Shown here: one piece after another, positions 16,105 to 24,536 of the stretch | How positions within the stretch are numbered: the stretch's first letter is position 1 | Layout: each line of letters opens with the position of its first letter | Origin: Synechococcus sp. 1G10 | Lineage (GTDB): Bacteria > Cyanobacteriota > Cyanobacteriia > PCC-6307 > Cyanobiaceae | Length of the DNA: 48,054 nucleotides | Assembly: GCF_002252625.1 (NCBI RefSeq) | Contig: NZ_NQKW01000021.1 | Location: forward strand, 1-48,054 | Direction: 5' to 3' | Translations under genes and position numbers: made by a program | The notes under the pieces: generated by a model | Seen by the model: only the letters and a program-made list of their open reading frames with translations | The model's database searches: none | Told to the model about the DNA's origin: nothing

Positions 16105-16866
16105 ATGAAACTCTCAGCATTGTTTCGTCGCAGCATTGCCATGTCCAGCCTATTCTTCATGGGCAGCCTGGGAATGTCAGCCGGGAATGCATTCGCCAAG
16201 GTTCCTCAATTCCACTATGTCTGCCCTGGCGGGATTGATGTGCACGCCGATCGTGGTGGGCCCGTTTGGATCAATGGAATAGAGGCCATGGTTCAGGAGT
16301 TCAGTCCTACCTATTACGAAGCCAAGGGCTCGGGCACCACGATTTCAATCAGCAAGAATTCCGGCGAGTCCCTCTATGTGTCTTACACCCGTTCTAATGG
16401 AGCCCATGGGATCTGCAGCGCCGTTCCAGGCTCTGGGATGAGCTCATCCCCTTCCAGCTCAGGACAGTCCGCCAAAGTTGCTCGGCTTTCGGATGGCACC
16501 TTTCAGGTGCATGTTGGAGGGAGTTGCCGGGTGTACTACAACGCCATGGGGGGCCGCACCATCCAAACGCCTGCATGTACACCGAGCCTCGTCCAGCAGG
16601 CCGATGATTCCATGGCTCAGAACCGGCCTCCATCGTCACAACCAACGATGTCGACTGTCGCCGCGGAAGATGCCTGTCTGGCAGCCGTCGCCAAGACGAC
16701 GGGAGTGTCGCAGAACCGTCTCAGCATCCTCGATGTGATGACTGCCGAAGCAGGTATCGGCGTGATGATTCGGGTACCAGGCGCCCAGGCACCCTGGACC
16801 TGCACCAGCGATCGCAGAGGCCGGGTGCAGGGTGTGATGTACACCGGTTCGGAGGGAAGACTCTGA
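16105..16866 (+). CDS. exported protein with MliC-like N-terminal part and conserved C-terminal domain
   Basis: I start at ATG 16105, which opens a signal peptide (MKLSALFRRSIAMSSLFFMG ... NAFA). Residues ~35-110 look like an MliC-type beta barrel with terminal cysteines: HYVCPGG, YYEAKGSGTTISIS, LYVSYTRSNGAHGICSAV; the middle repeats a weaker version (LSDGTFQVHVGGSCRVYYNA). Residues ~190-253 hold a domain common at the ends of bacterial exported proteins: EDACLAAVAKTTGVSQNRLS, then VMIRVPGAQAPWTCTSDRRG. MliC similarity is my inference. An upstream in-frame ATG at 16036 would add an untypical leader. Confidence 0.65.
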   Translation: MKLSALFRRSIAMSSLFFMGSLGMSAGNAFAKVPQFHYVCPGGIDVHADRGGPVWINGIEAMVQEFSPTYYEAKGSGTTISISKNSGESLYVSYTRSNGAHGICSAVPGSGMSSSPSSSGQSAKVARLSDGTFQVHVGGSCRVYYNAMGGRTIQTPACTPSLVQQADDSMAQNRPPSSQPTMSTVAAEDACLAAVAKTTGVSQNRLSILDVMTAEAGIGVMIRVPGAQAPWTCTSDRRGRVQGVMYTGSEGRL

Positions 16867-16965
16867 CTGATCATTCACTCATGAGCTGATCACAAACGAG
16901 CGCTTGAATCGTGCTGGCATGCCGGCAGTTGATCAATCGCTCTGCAGGATTGGCCATGGCAGCAA

Positions 16966-17178
16966 TCAACGGTGCTTGTCGTCCTTACGCCACAACAGCC
17001 CCGCGATCCCCGTCACCACGCCCGCTCCGCCCAAAAAGAAACCGATCGGGATCAGAGGAAAAGCCTCCCGGACGATGCCATCGGCATCGACCCGGACCCC
17101 GATCAGTTGGTAGGCCACAGCACAGGCCAAGGCACCAACAATCAGCAGTAAGGAGAGGCGAATGAAGGTTCGCTTCAT
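16966..17178 (-). CDS. DUF3955-like small membrane protein
   Basis: 70 residues with two membrane spans (FIRLSLLLIVGALACAVAYQ and PIGFFLGGAGVVTGIAGLLW) separated by VRVDADGIVREAFPLIP, the DUF3955 signature (vD.DG.l.E.F.LIP). A short basic C-terminus would lie in the cytosol. The family is widespread and uncharacterised. The gene stands alone on the minus strand, convergent with the exported-protein gene before it. Confidence 0.7.
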   Translation of the reverse strand: MKRTFIRLSLLLIVGALACAVAYQLIGVRVDADGIVREAFPLIPIGFFLGGAGVVTGIAGLLWRKDDKHR

Positions 17179-17308
17179 GACGATCCAGCCAATTCAGATC
17201 CAGAGCCTACTGGCTCGTACGGAACGCAACCACTAAAAAGCTGATTTACGTTGGCCGGATTCCTAGGCGGCTGGTCGTCATGTTCCGATCAGCCTCGAAC
17301 CTGCTCCT

Positions 17309-17866
17309 TCAAATCTTCTTGACGCCCTTGAACACACCATTGGAGTTAAAGGTGCAAGTGAAGACTTGAGTGAAGGTGCTTGATACGTTGTACTGCCCGT
17401 ACACCATATAGGTGCCATTGGACTGACGACTGGGCTCGTTGCTGGTGATGTACCGAGGGCTTTGGTTGAACTTTTCGGCGGCCATGCCAGTGCAATAACG
17501 TGCCATGTTCTCGACCTCTACACTCTCCTTGGCGGAGCCACCACCACTGGCAGAACGCTTGTCGCTGGTCATCGTGACGCCGTCGAACTCACGATGTTGG
17601 TTGTACTCACAATAGAAAAACATCGCATTGTCACCCTCTGCGGGAGTCTGTCCATAGACGCGGTAGTTGCTCCCCTTACGCTCGACTGGCAGGGTGGAGA
17701 TGTCGCGAGGACTCACGCTGTATTTAGCTGCCACTTCACCTTGGCAGAAACGCATCATGTTCGATTCGTCGATATTTGGGCGGCTCTCCTTTGCCTGTGC
17801 TGAAACCCCCAGCCCCGAGGTGGTCAGAAGAACAGCGGAAGCGATCAGGAGAGCAGGATGGCGCAT
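17309..17866 (-). CDS. exported protein made of two tandem repeats of one domain
   Basis: Start at ATG 17866 gives a signal peptide (MRHPALLIASAVLLTTSGLG...AQA). The mature protein is two copies of a ~60-residue unit: MMRFCQGEVAAKYSVSPRDI...NYRVYGQ...MFFYCEYN..REFDGV and MARYCTGMAAEKFNQSPRYI...TYMVYGQ...QVFTCTFN..GVFKGV. Each holds two cysteines, so one disulphide per unit is likely. A Ser/Gly-rich linker joins them. Function unknown. It belongs to the run of exported proteins in 2.6-18 kb and has its own transcription unit. Confidence 0.75.
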   Translation of the reverse strand: MRHPALLIASAVLLTTSGLGVSAQAKESRPNIDESNMMRFCQGEVAAKYSVSPRDISTLPVERKGSNYRVYGQTPAEGDNAMFFYCEYNQHREFDGVTMTSDKRSASGGGSAKESVEVENMARYCTGMAAEKFNQSPRYITSNEPSRQSNGTYMVYGQYNVSSTFTQVFTCTFNSNGVFKGVKKI

Positions 17867-17920
17867 GTGTGTGTTTTGCGGACGTGGGGTTTGACAAATG
17901 CGCAAGCAAAATGCAAGCAT

Positions 17921-18500
17921 AATTTCAGTTGTGGCCTTGAACCACTCAGGCTTTTTAGCAGTTCGTGCGTCCAGGGGCCAGGCTTCCGTCAGCGATACCT
18001 GACGCTTAGCAGCGTCAATCCAATTTGGTGACTTTCAAGAAATCAAGGCTTGAGGGTGCATGGCACGGCACCGCCCTGATGGCGAAACGATCAGCCATTG
18101 AGATGCTCTCGCTTGCCACCGACTGGTAGTGCTGCGCTCAGTTCAGTCGTTTGCGGCTACACCGTCTGAGGTGGAGTTGCTGCGGTTGATGCGCTTGCGA
18201 AGCTGTCGGGGGCACCGATGGCGGCGAAGGCTCTTTAGCAGAGACAGGACCGGCGATCAGCGGGGGGACAGAAGTCGGTTTGATGGAGGGCCTCAATGGA
18301 CTGGAGCACGCTAGTCAGATCCGGCTACGCCATGCATCAGTGGGGGAAGCGTCGAGTCAGGGATCGGGAATCATGCTGATCGTGGCCTGGTGATGGTGAA
18401 TGATGCCCCGATGCGCTCGGTGGTGGGTCAGGCCTTCGGAACCGTTTCGTAGGTGCGCCGAACACGGGTGATGCGGTCCAGCGGTGACTTCTCTGATGTG
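17921..18500. other. gene-free stretch left of the mobile element
   Basis: Apart from the direct repeat that follows at 18501, I see no gene in about 580 bases. Minus-strand frames here continue the MGPVQK start for only 32 codons to a stop at 18428-18430. Confidence 0.4.
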
Positions 18501-18560
18501 GTCTGGCTTTTCTGGACAGGCCCCATCGTTAACCTGTGAGGCGGGGCACCGTCCCTGAGA
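18501..18560. repeat. direct repeat found downstream of both terminase genes, copy B
   Basis: Same orientation as copy A at 5012-5070. On the minus strand it contains GGTTAACG, then ATG and codons for MGPVQKSQTTSEKSPLDRIT before a stop at 18428. It likely marks the start of a phage gene next to the terminase (often the portal gene) whose body is lost. The two copies bracket 13.4 kb. Confidence 0.7.
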
Positions 18561-18645
18561 AGGGGCTCCCACCCATGCACCAGCGCCGTACCCACAGACC
18601 CGACTGCAAGGCCGGGCACCAAGAAGGAGATGAGCATCCCAGCCC

Positions 18646-18846
18646 TCAGGCGCAGCAGCGCACCCTGCTGACACGGCCCACCAGATGCCTCATGCCAGCC
18701 TCGACCCCAGCGGTGAACTTCACTTCGGAGCTGGGTGCCCATGCATGTTCCGCCAGCAGCAGCTCCTCCTGCTGTCTCCGGAACCGCTCCGCCGCCGGCT
18801 GCTCCCGTTGTGACATCGAGTGGCTGAACCAGGAAGGCCCCATCAC
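18646..18846 (-). CDS. small phage-type protein, 66 aa, coupled to terminase
   Basis: Its ATG overlaps the terminase stop (ATGA at 18843-18846), so it is translated from the same message. The peptide (SHSMSQREQPAAERFRRQQE, ELLLAEHAWAPSSEVKFTAG then VEAGMRHLVGR) is helical and charged. No family recognised. It ends just before the repeat that starts the next, lost, gene. Confidence 0.5.
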   Translation of the reverse strand: MMGPSWFSHSMSQREQPAAERFRRQQEELLLAEHAWAPSSEVKFTAGVEAGMRHLVGRVSRVRCCA

Positions 18847-20309
18847 CAGACCCTGAATAAAGGGCGACCTTCCGTGCCGTCCAAGGCCCCCGTGACGTAG
18901 TTGTACGTCCGATCAACAGTCGCCGTCAGCAGGTAGCGGATCGCATCAGCGGTGTGATCCGGGCCGGTGGTATCAAGATCGCCGGAGTGCAGCTCGTCAT
19001 GCACAAGCACCGGCAGCGTCGCCCAGAAGCTCTCACACCTGGGTGTGGCATAGAGCCCCGCCGCGGTGGGATCCCCTGCTGCTTCCAACATCCTGCTCAC
19101 CAGCGCCCAGCCCGGAATGCGACGGACCTTCGGGGCCGCGATGAAGCTGACCCCCTGCTGCGCCAGCTGATTGCCCAGGCTGCCCTCTGTGCTGCCGATC
19201 TCCGCCGCCATCGCGGCATCCATCAACCGGTGCTTCCTTGAGACGTCGCGCAGCTCGATGCGGTTGCGTTCGGCGAGCAGGAAGGCCGCCCGGGCGATGG
19301 TTGCGGTTGTGGTCCTGCGATCACCGATGTTCCACTGCCGCTGCCCATCGGGGGTGCGCAGGTCGGTGTAATGCTCATCGAGCAGAATCACACTGTTCGC
19401 CCCGATCTGCTTCCTGCCCCAGAGGATCGGCTGACGCGGCCTGTAGGCCAGGATCAGACTCGATGGGCTGCGGGTACCCCAGTCCAGTGTCAGCCACAGA
19501 TTGTGCGGGTTGTAGCTCCGATCCGTTAGGGGCAGCCCGCCCAGGTCCATCACCTTGATGCGCTCCACGTCCCACACCGGCCCAAAGAACGCACCAGAGA
19601 CCGTTGCCCAGTTGCCGTAGACCTCGGACTGGATCCTGGCATCATCAAAGTTGCAGGATGCCTTGAGACTCTCGATGTAGGCATCGCGATCAACGATGTG
19701 CGGGTTGTCAAAGAGCGTCGATGGCACATAGACCACTTCCTTGCGGAACATCTCGCAGTAGCCCGGCCGCCAGGCACTCAGCCGTGAGATGACGTGCTGA
19801 TAGATCCACCAACTGCCGATGTTGTTCGGGTTGGCGGTCATCACCAGCCTGGGCACCACACCAGGTGTTGTCGATCGCATCGATGACTTCAGCCGCAGTA
19901 CAGGGCCAGGATCGGCGATCTGAGCCACCTCATCGATGTAGACATGACTAAGGTCCAGACCCTGGAACCTACCGAAGCTGGCCTCGTCCTTGATGTAGTG
20001 CAGATACAGGATGCCGCCGGTGTTGAACCTGAACTCCTTTGCAGCAGAGAGATACTTGCTGTCTTTCAGCTCCGGCGTGATCTCGATTTGATCCAGCAGT
20101 TCGCGTTCAAGCTTGCGTAATCCGGCTAGATCCTTGCGCACCAGCGCACCGACATACCCCGCACCGAACCGCACTGCATCACGGACAATTAACTGCACCA
20201 CAGCGGTACTCTTGCCGCCACCACGGCCTCCGCTGAGCAGCAGGTCACATTCGTCCGGTACCGCCAGCACCAGCTTCTGCCATGGCAATGGTTGCAGTCG
20301 CTCAGTCAT
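18843..20309 (-). CDS. phage terminase large subunit, intact
   Basis: 488 residues, usual for TerL. ATPase domain: Walker A SGGRGGGKSTAVVQL (~residues 27-42), Walker B HVYIDEVA (~130) and the coupling motif MTANPNNIGSWW. Nuclease domain: LWLTLDWGTRSPSSLIL (first catalytic Asp), a middle region, and GPDHTADAIRYLLTA near the C-terminus (last catalytic Asp). TerL pumps DNA into the procapsid and cuts it. I start at ATG 20309; its first eight bases overlap the stop of the upstream gene (ATGACTGA), so they are coupled. No portal, capsid or tail genes accompany it, so the element is either a satellite or a deleted prophage. Confidence 0.92.
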   Translation of the reverse strand: MTERLQPLPWQKLVLAVPDECDLLLSGGRGGGKSTAVVQLIVRDAVRFGAGYVGALVRKDLAGLRKLERELLDQIEITPELKDSKYLSAAKEFRFNTGGILYLHYIKDEASFGRFQGLDLSHVYIDEVAQIADPGPVLRLKSSMRSTTPGVVPRLVMTANPNNIGSWWIYQHVISRLSAWRPGYCEMFRKEVVYVPSTLFDNPHIVDRDAYIESLKASCNFDDARIQSEVYGNWATVSGAFFGPVWDVERIKVMDLGGLPLTDRSYNPHNLWLTLDWGTRSPSSLILAYRPRQPILWGRKQIGANSVILLDEHYTDLRTPDGQRQWNIGDRRTTTATIARAAFLLAERNRIELRDVSRKHRLMDAAMAAEIGSTEGSLGNQLAQQGVSFIAAPKVRRIPGWALVSRMLEAAGDPTAAGLYATPRCESFWATLPVLVHDELHSGDLDTTGPDHTADAIRYLLTATVDRTYNYVTGALDGTEGRPLFRVW

Positions 20310-20682
20310 GGTCAAGCAATCCTGCAGTGCTTGTGCCAGCGATGCGCTGATTCCTGATTTGCGTCAGCCGTCTCTGCAGATCCTGTTCGCTGGGGTCGGG
20401 GAGGATCGAGAGTTCCTGCTGGAGTGTTTCCTCCTGGTGCAGCAGGCGGCGTTCGGCCTCGGTGATCAGCCGTTCCCGTGCTTCCACCAGCACGGTGATT
20501 ACCGCCTCAAGTCGCTCCTTCTCCGCCTGGAGAGCTTGCCTGGGGCCTGCTCCAGGGCCAACCCTGGCGAGGGTCTGCTCAAGCCGCTGGCGATGGTTCC
20601 GCAGAGTGCCGGCGGCCGAAAGCCTTGAGCTGTACGCGCTACTGAGTACTTCCTCAGCGGTGGTTGGGTAGTTGGCGTTCAT
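20302..20682 (-). CDS. coiled-coil protein upstream of terminase, possible small terminase subunit
   Basis: 126 residues, nearly all helix: YSSRLSAAGTLRNHRQRLEQ, RQALQAEKERLEAVITVLVE and AERRLLHQEETLQQELSILP. Its 3' end overlaps the terminase start by eight bases. In many phages the gene in this place is the small terminase subunit, but no DNA-binding HTH is visible here, so the role is inferred from position only. ATG at 20682 is preferred over the open frame to 20772, which is Pro/Gly-rich. Confidence 0.55.
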   Translation of the reverse strand: MNANYPTTAEEVLSSAYSSRLSAAGTLRNHRQRLEQTLARVGPGAGPRQALQAEKERLEAVITVLVEARERLITEAERRLLHQEETLQQELSILPDPSEQDLQRRLTQIRNQRIAGTSTAGLLDHD

Positions 20683-21190
20683 GGGCCTGCCTCCAGGCGC
20701 AGGTGCGGCTGGTCCCTCCGGAGGTGACTCGCTGCCATCGGCCTGGGGTTCGGCAGGTTGAGGTACTCGCAATGGAGAAGGGTTGCCGTCGACCTGGCAA
20801 TCGCCATCGGCTCATTCGCACCTGGCCATCAGTATAAACCAAGATTTTGTGCCACAGCCGGGCTTATTTGATGGGTGGCAGAAAAAATCTGGGGGCGACT
20901 TTCTGGGTGCCATCAGAATCCGACCACTACCCCCGGGTGGCTGGCTGGTTGTTGAGCTTAATGAGAAGTAGATATTCTCGTGCGAGTGTATATGGAAGCC
21001 CCTCAGAGTGCGGCAGAATTGCAACCCCACCCCCACTTCATTGCGTCCATTTCTGCTATACTTGAGATCACATAGTCAGATGATCTCAAGGCTTCCGAAC
21101 GCACAACCTGGGGACCGCCCGTCTAGGTCAGCGTGGCCATAGGCGGGCTCCGGAGTGCCGGCAGATGGTACCTGCTGGCACCCGAAACCC
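20683..21190. promoter_or_regulatory. divergent intergenic region of the element
   Basis: About 500 bases between the leftward terminase module and the rightward ArdA/integrase module. It is AT-richer than its surroundings and holds the dyad at 21061-21090 and a TATACT hexamer at 21056-21061. No gene seen. Likely houses promoters for one or both arms. Confidence 0.4.
21061..21090. promoter_or_regulatory. perfect 10-bp inverted repeat, operator-like
   Basis: CTTGAGATCA (21061-21070), ten-base spacer, then its exact complement TGATCTCAAG (21081-21090). Half-sites two helical turns apart suit a dimeric repressor. It lies 100 bases ahead of the rightward gene at 21191 and overlaps a -10-like TATACT, so a protein bound here would block that promoter. 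Confidence 0.5.
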
Positions 21191-21601
21191 ATGACCAGTA
21201 CAGCACAACGTCCCGCCTGGGATGTCTCGCAGCAGACAGAAACTGCCATCGCAGGCTCTCCGCTGATCTTCCGTGATCAGCGCCTGATGATGTACAGCAC
21301 CGGCCACTGGCAGGTGCGGGACGTGCACCTGCAGCGCTCCGGCTACATCACCTTCACACTCGGCCATCCCGACACCAACGAGTCGGCCGAAATTGAAATC
21401 CGCCACACCGACTGGGAAGGTGCCGCGCGGGAACTGCACAACGCCATCGTGTGGTTCGTGCAGCGGGCTGGTGACAGTCGCCACAACAGCAACGAGCGCC
21501 AGGCCGCCGAATGCTTCCTGGATCGCGTGGAAGGCGCCATCGCTGGTGCCCGTGCCGCTCTGGAATCCAGCCGTGCCAGCGCGGTGGAGGTGGCGCGATG
21601 A
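21191..21601 (+). CDS. unknown element protein, 136 aa
   Basis: Starts MTSTAQRPAWDVSQQTETAI. The centre is beta-rich (LIFRDQRLMMYSTGHWQVRD, SGYITFTLGHPDTNESAEIE) and the end helical (LHNAIVWFVQRAGDSRHNSN, ECFLDRVEGAIAGARAALES). No domain recognised. First gene of the rightward module that leads to ArdA; its TGA overlaps an ATG at 21598, so the next gene is coupled. Confidence 0.55.
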   Translation: MTSTAQRPAWDVSQQTETAIAGSPLIFRDQRLMMYSTGHWQVRDVHLQRSGYITFTLGHPDTNESAEIEIRHTDWEGAARELHNAIVWFVQRAGDSRHNSNERQAAECFLDRVEGAIAGARAALESSRASAVEVAR

Positions 21602-22063
21602 TCCCATTACCTGATCGCACCGCTCACTGGGGGGTTTGGCGACACCGGGCGTGGCAACGTCCCGTCCGATCGTGGCGCCGCTGATCACTGGGGGTGGCAT
21701 CCAGCGCTGTTACCAGCCAGCCAGGCCTATCACCGCCAGTACTGCACCACCGTTCCCGAGATCGGTGGCCAGCTTTGGTGGCCCGTGGTCGAAACCCTGG
21801 ATCCGGCCACCGGCTACGTGCTGAGCGCCATCAGCTACATCCGCTGGGAGGCGTGCGATGCCGCACGCCGCATCCTGCGAAGTGGTCGGGCCGCGGCGAT
21901 CCGTGATGCCTGTCCAACATGCGCACCGCGCGTGGTCTGGGCTGGTGGGCCATCGTCACCGCTGACCTGCGCCTGGCGACCGAAGCGCGGCACCCTGCCT
22001 CGCTGGTCCGACGCCAGCATCCCGAACGCCATGGGGACAGCCCCGGTGGGGGTGCGGTCATGA
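21598..22063 (+). pseudogene. unknown element gene with a probable frameshift
   Basis: An ATG at 21598 overlapping the previous stop opens MIPLPDRTAHWGVWRHRAWQ, ended by TGA at 21685-21687. The neighbouring frame then reads coherently: DHWGWHPALLPASQAYHRQY, VPEIGGQLWWPVVETLDPAT, YVLSAISYIRWEACDAARRI, and reaches a stop at 22061-22063 that overlaps the ArdA ATG. Overlaps at both ends argue that this is one gene between its neighbours, broken by an indel near 21670-21690. Its Trp/His-rich sequence matches nothing I know. Confidence 0.5.
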
Positions 22064-22650
22064 CCGCCACCATCATCATCAACCGCCCTGCAGGTGTCGT
22101 TGACTATCTGCCGGATATCGGCGCCTACTTTGCCTGCCTGGCGGCCTACAACAATGGCCGCTTGCATGGTGCATGGGTTGATCTGGAGGAGATCACCTCC
22201 ACCGATGATCTGCAGGAGTGCATCGACTACATCCTGGCCAGCTCACCAGAGCCCGGTGCCGAGGAATGGGCGATGCATGATCATGCCGGGCTGCCGGATT
22301 GTCTGACCCATACGGAATGGCCAGATCTCACTGATCTTGCCGCTTACGATGATGCCCTGGCGGAGATCGGTGATGATGCCGACGAGCGCGAGGCATTTCG
22401 CCTCTATTGCAACGATCGCGGCGAGATCGTCGACGTCGAGGCCTTCCGCGATGCCTACAACGGACGGCACGACTCAGGATCGGATTTTGCCTACGACCTC
22501 GCCGATGATTGCGGCCTGATTCCCGAGGGCATCACCTGGCCGGTGTCATGCATCGACTGGGAGGCAGCCTGGCGAGAGCTGGAGATCGGTGGTGACTACA
22601 CCAGCGAATCGGCCAGCGCTGGAGGGGTGCATATCTTCCGCACCTGCTGA
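22060..22650 (+). CDS. ardA: antirestriction protein ArdA
   Basis: 196 residues, very acidic throughout, as expected for a protein that mimics bent B-form DNA and blocks type I restriction enzymes. ArdA signatures: IGAYFACLAAYNNGRLHGAW VDLE near the start, EEWAMHDHAGLPDCL in the middle, RLYCNDRGEIVDVEAFRDAY, and near the end CIDWEAAWRELEIGGDYTSE with a final V.IFR. ArdA genes ride on plasmids, ICEs and phages and protect them on entry. The ATG at 22060 overlaps the preceding stop; an upstream open frame to 21919 is possible but less likely. It supports the view that 18.5-35.15 kb moves between hosts. Confidence 0.88.
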   Translation: MTATIIINRPAGVVDYLPDIGAYFACLAAYNNGRLHGAWVDLEEITSTDDLQECIDYILASSPEPGAEEWAMHDHAGLPDCLTHTEWPDLTDLAAYDDALAEIGDDADEREAFRLYCNDRGEIVDVEAFRDAYNGRHDSGSDFAYDLADDCGLIPEGITWPVSCIDWEAAWRELEIGGDYTSESASAGGVHIFRTC

Positions 22651-22810
22651 TCCATCCACCCTGGCCCCGTCGGCTACGGCTGGCGGGGCTCCTTATTGCG
22701 AACGCGAGCAAGTCTCCAGCGCTGATCACCGCAATTCCTTATTGAGAATGGCTGCAGCGCAGGCGACTTGCTCATCTCTCAGATCCGCAAATCAAACAGA
22801 CACCAAAATC

Positions 22811-23380
22811 ATGCCCAAGATCAATCGACACGGGAAGGCAACTGCCCTCACCGATGAACAGCTCGACCAGCTGATAGCAGCGGCACCCAGCGACTGCTAC
22901 CGGACGCTCTGGATTCTGCAACGTTGGACCGCCGCCAGGATCGGCGAGGCACTGGCGCTTACTTGGGCAGATGTCGCGGGTGGCGTTGTCACCTTCCGCA
23001 GGGCCACGACCAAGACCCGCCGCACACGTCAGATCATGCAGTCGCCGCACCTCGTTCGAGAACTTGCCGCATGGCGCGATGAATGGGCTCGTATGAATGG
23101 CCGCACGCCTTGTGGTGATGATCACCTGTTTCCAGGCCGGTTCGGGCCCAATGAATCGCTCACCCGGCAGGCAGCGGACATGGCGCTGCGGAAAGCTGTC
23201 TTGAATGCCGGCCTAGTCGGTGTGAGTACGCACAGCTTCCGCAGGTCGCTGGCGCAGCGTGTGGTGCGGCAGACCAACGATCTGCGCCTGGCGATGGAGA
23301 TCACGGGCCACAAGTCACTGGGCTCGCTGGGAGAGTATCTGGGCGTCGATGAGGATGCCATTGCCGCGGTGCTCTCTTGA
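22811..23380 (+). CDS. short tyrosine recombinase, catalytic domain only
   Basis: 189 residues covering only the catalytic domain. All key residues are in place: Arg in ARIGEALALTW, Lys in ATTKTRRTRQ, His and Arg in THSFRRSLA, His in GHKSLGSLG and Tyr in GEYLGVD. The arm-binding and core-binding (SAM-like) domains usual in phage integrases are absent, apart from a ~30-residue leader, making this a minimal or truncated integrase. The start ATG at 22811 (MPKINRHGKATALTDEQLDQ) is clear. It could serve the element as a resolvase or be a relic beside the serine recombinase. Confidence 0.85.
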   Translation: MPKINRHGKATALTDEQLDQLIAAAPSDCYRTLWILQRWTAARIGEALALTWADVAGGVVTFRRATTKTRRTRQIMQSPHLVRELAAWRDEWARMNGRTPCGDDHLFPGRFGPNESLTRQAADMALRKAVLNAGLVGVSTHSFRRSLAQRVVRQTNDLRLAMEITGHKSLGSLGEYLGVDEDAIAAVLS

Positions 23381-23630
23381 ATGGGGCCCGACTGCCAAAT
23401 CTGCCTCGGGCGATGAATGAGCCGTTGTTCCCGTGAGCGAAGTCGGGAGTTGGCGCTCCCCAGCCAGTTCGTGACCAACAACCGAGGTGCCGAGACCCGT
23501 CATGAATGCCGGCCACCAGAAGTCTGCCCATTGGACTGGGTCACAATGCGCCCCATGAACAGCACCCGTGAATGGGCCCTCTCAGTCGGCGGCGCAAATT
23601 GACCGCATGTTGTTCTGAATGGCCCGGCAC

Positions 23631-24212
23631 CTACTCAGCGGACTCAAGGGGCTCCACATCAATGACACCCTCAGCACGCGGACGTGCATCTACCGTGATG
23701 CTCGGCATGCCATTAGCCACAAGCGCCATATAGCTATCTCGATCCATTGGCGCCAAAGCATTACGGGTGGATTCGTCTACTTCAATGCGGGCAACAGTGT
23801 CTGCACCTTCTCTTATGCCGAGGAATGTCGTGATTTCCTTCACGGTGGCGACAATTCCACTAAGAGGCTTTAGATCCACTGGTTCATGCTTGATCGTCTC
23901 TGATCCATCAGGATGACGAGTGGCTGTTTTCTTGCCTTGTTTTGCTATCTCCCACTGTTCGTGAAGCTCTTGCAGTACGAACTCGTGCTGTGCTAGCGCC
24001 TTGGCACGCCATTCCTCGCCAGCGTCGGCCAAGGTGGCCTTCCAGGTGGACTTGACCAGCTTGATGTCACGATAGGCCGCATTGCGATCAATGCCTAGCT
24101 CCGCTGCAATCCGGCGCACTGAATAGCCTTTGACCACCAAAGGCGCAACCTGCTCACTTACGCGTTGCTGCCGCTTGGGGCTGGCCTTGGCAAGGGTGCT
24201 GGCAGTGGCCAT
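23631..24212 (-). CDS. HTH DNA-binding protein, possible small terminase or replication regulator
   Basis: 193 residues. Residues ~10-50 form a helix-turn-helix of the resolvase/terminase-small type: RVSEQVAPLVVKGYSVRRIA, AELGIDRNAAYRDIKLV. A central helical part (EFVLQELHEQWEIAKQGKKT) and an acidic C-terminus (GVIDVEPLESAE) follow. Layout resembles phage small-terminase or packaging-recognition proteins. The frame is open upstream to 24314, but the ATG at 24212 (MATASTLAKASPKRQQRVSE) is the natural start. It lies downstream of the primase-helicase on the same strand. Confidence 0.6.
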   Translation of the reverse strand: MATASTLAKASPKRQQRVSEQVAPLVVKGYSVRRIAAELGIDRNAAYRDIKLVKSTWKATLADAGEEWRAKALAQHEFVLQELHEQWEIAKQGKKTATRHPDGSETIKHEPVDLKPLSGIVATVKEITTFLGIREGADTVARIEVDESTRNALAPMDRDSYMALVANGMPSITVDARPRAEGVIDVEPLESAE

Positions 24213-24536
24213 GAGGATGGGAACGGTTATCAGACTCACTTTATAGGGGTGTCTCACCCTTCGGCCCACCCCTCGTGCGCTTGACCCAGCAGGGCAGCGG
24301 TTTGACCGGGCCAAGGCACTGGAGGTAGAGACATTGTCGCGAATCGCTTAGTGGGCCGGTCAAGGCCGGTTGCGCAACAGGGCCCCAGCAGCCATGTGCT
24401 GACCGGGGGGAGCGCCCACCAGCCTGCCCTGTGGGGTGTAACGAATATGAGTTAGACGATGCCGTTGTGAGTGCCGCTTTGCGGGCCAGGGCGATCAAGT
24501 GCCCATCAAGTGCCAGGACGGGCCCGCGGGCCCGGA
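24213..24536. other. gene-free stretch after the replicase gene
   Basis: About 320 bases without a gene. At 24520-24533 sits a perfect 14-base palindrome (GGGCCCGCGGGCCC) three bases beyond the replicase stop; it lacks a T run but could end or slow transcription. Confidence 0.4.

Noticed and set aside
20812-21036. A 74-codon minus-strand frame in the divergent region.
   Set aside because: Amino acid content is random-looking, no ribosome-binding site, and it covers the likely promoter area.
24520-24533. Palindrome GGGCCCGCGGGCCC as an attachment site.
   Set aside because: Symmetric GC palindromes are expected by chance in this composition and no second copy was found.
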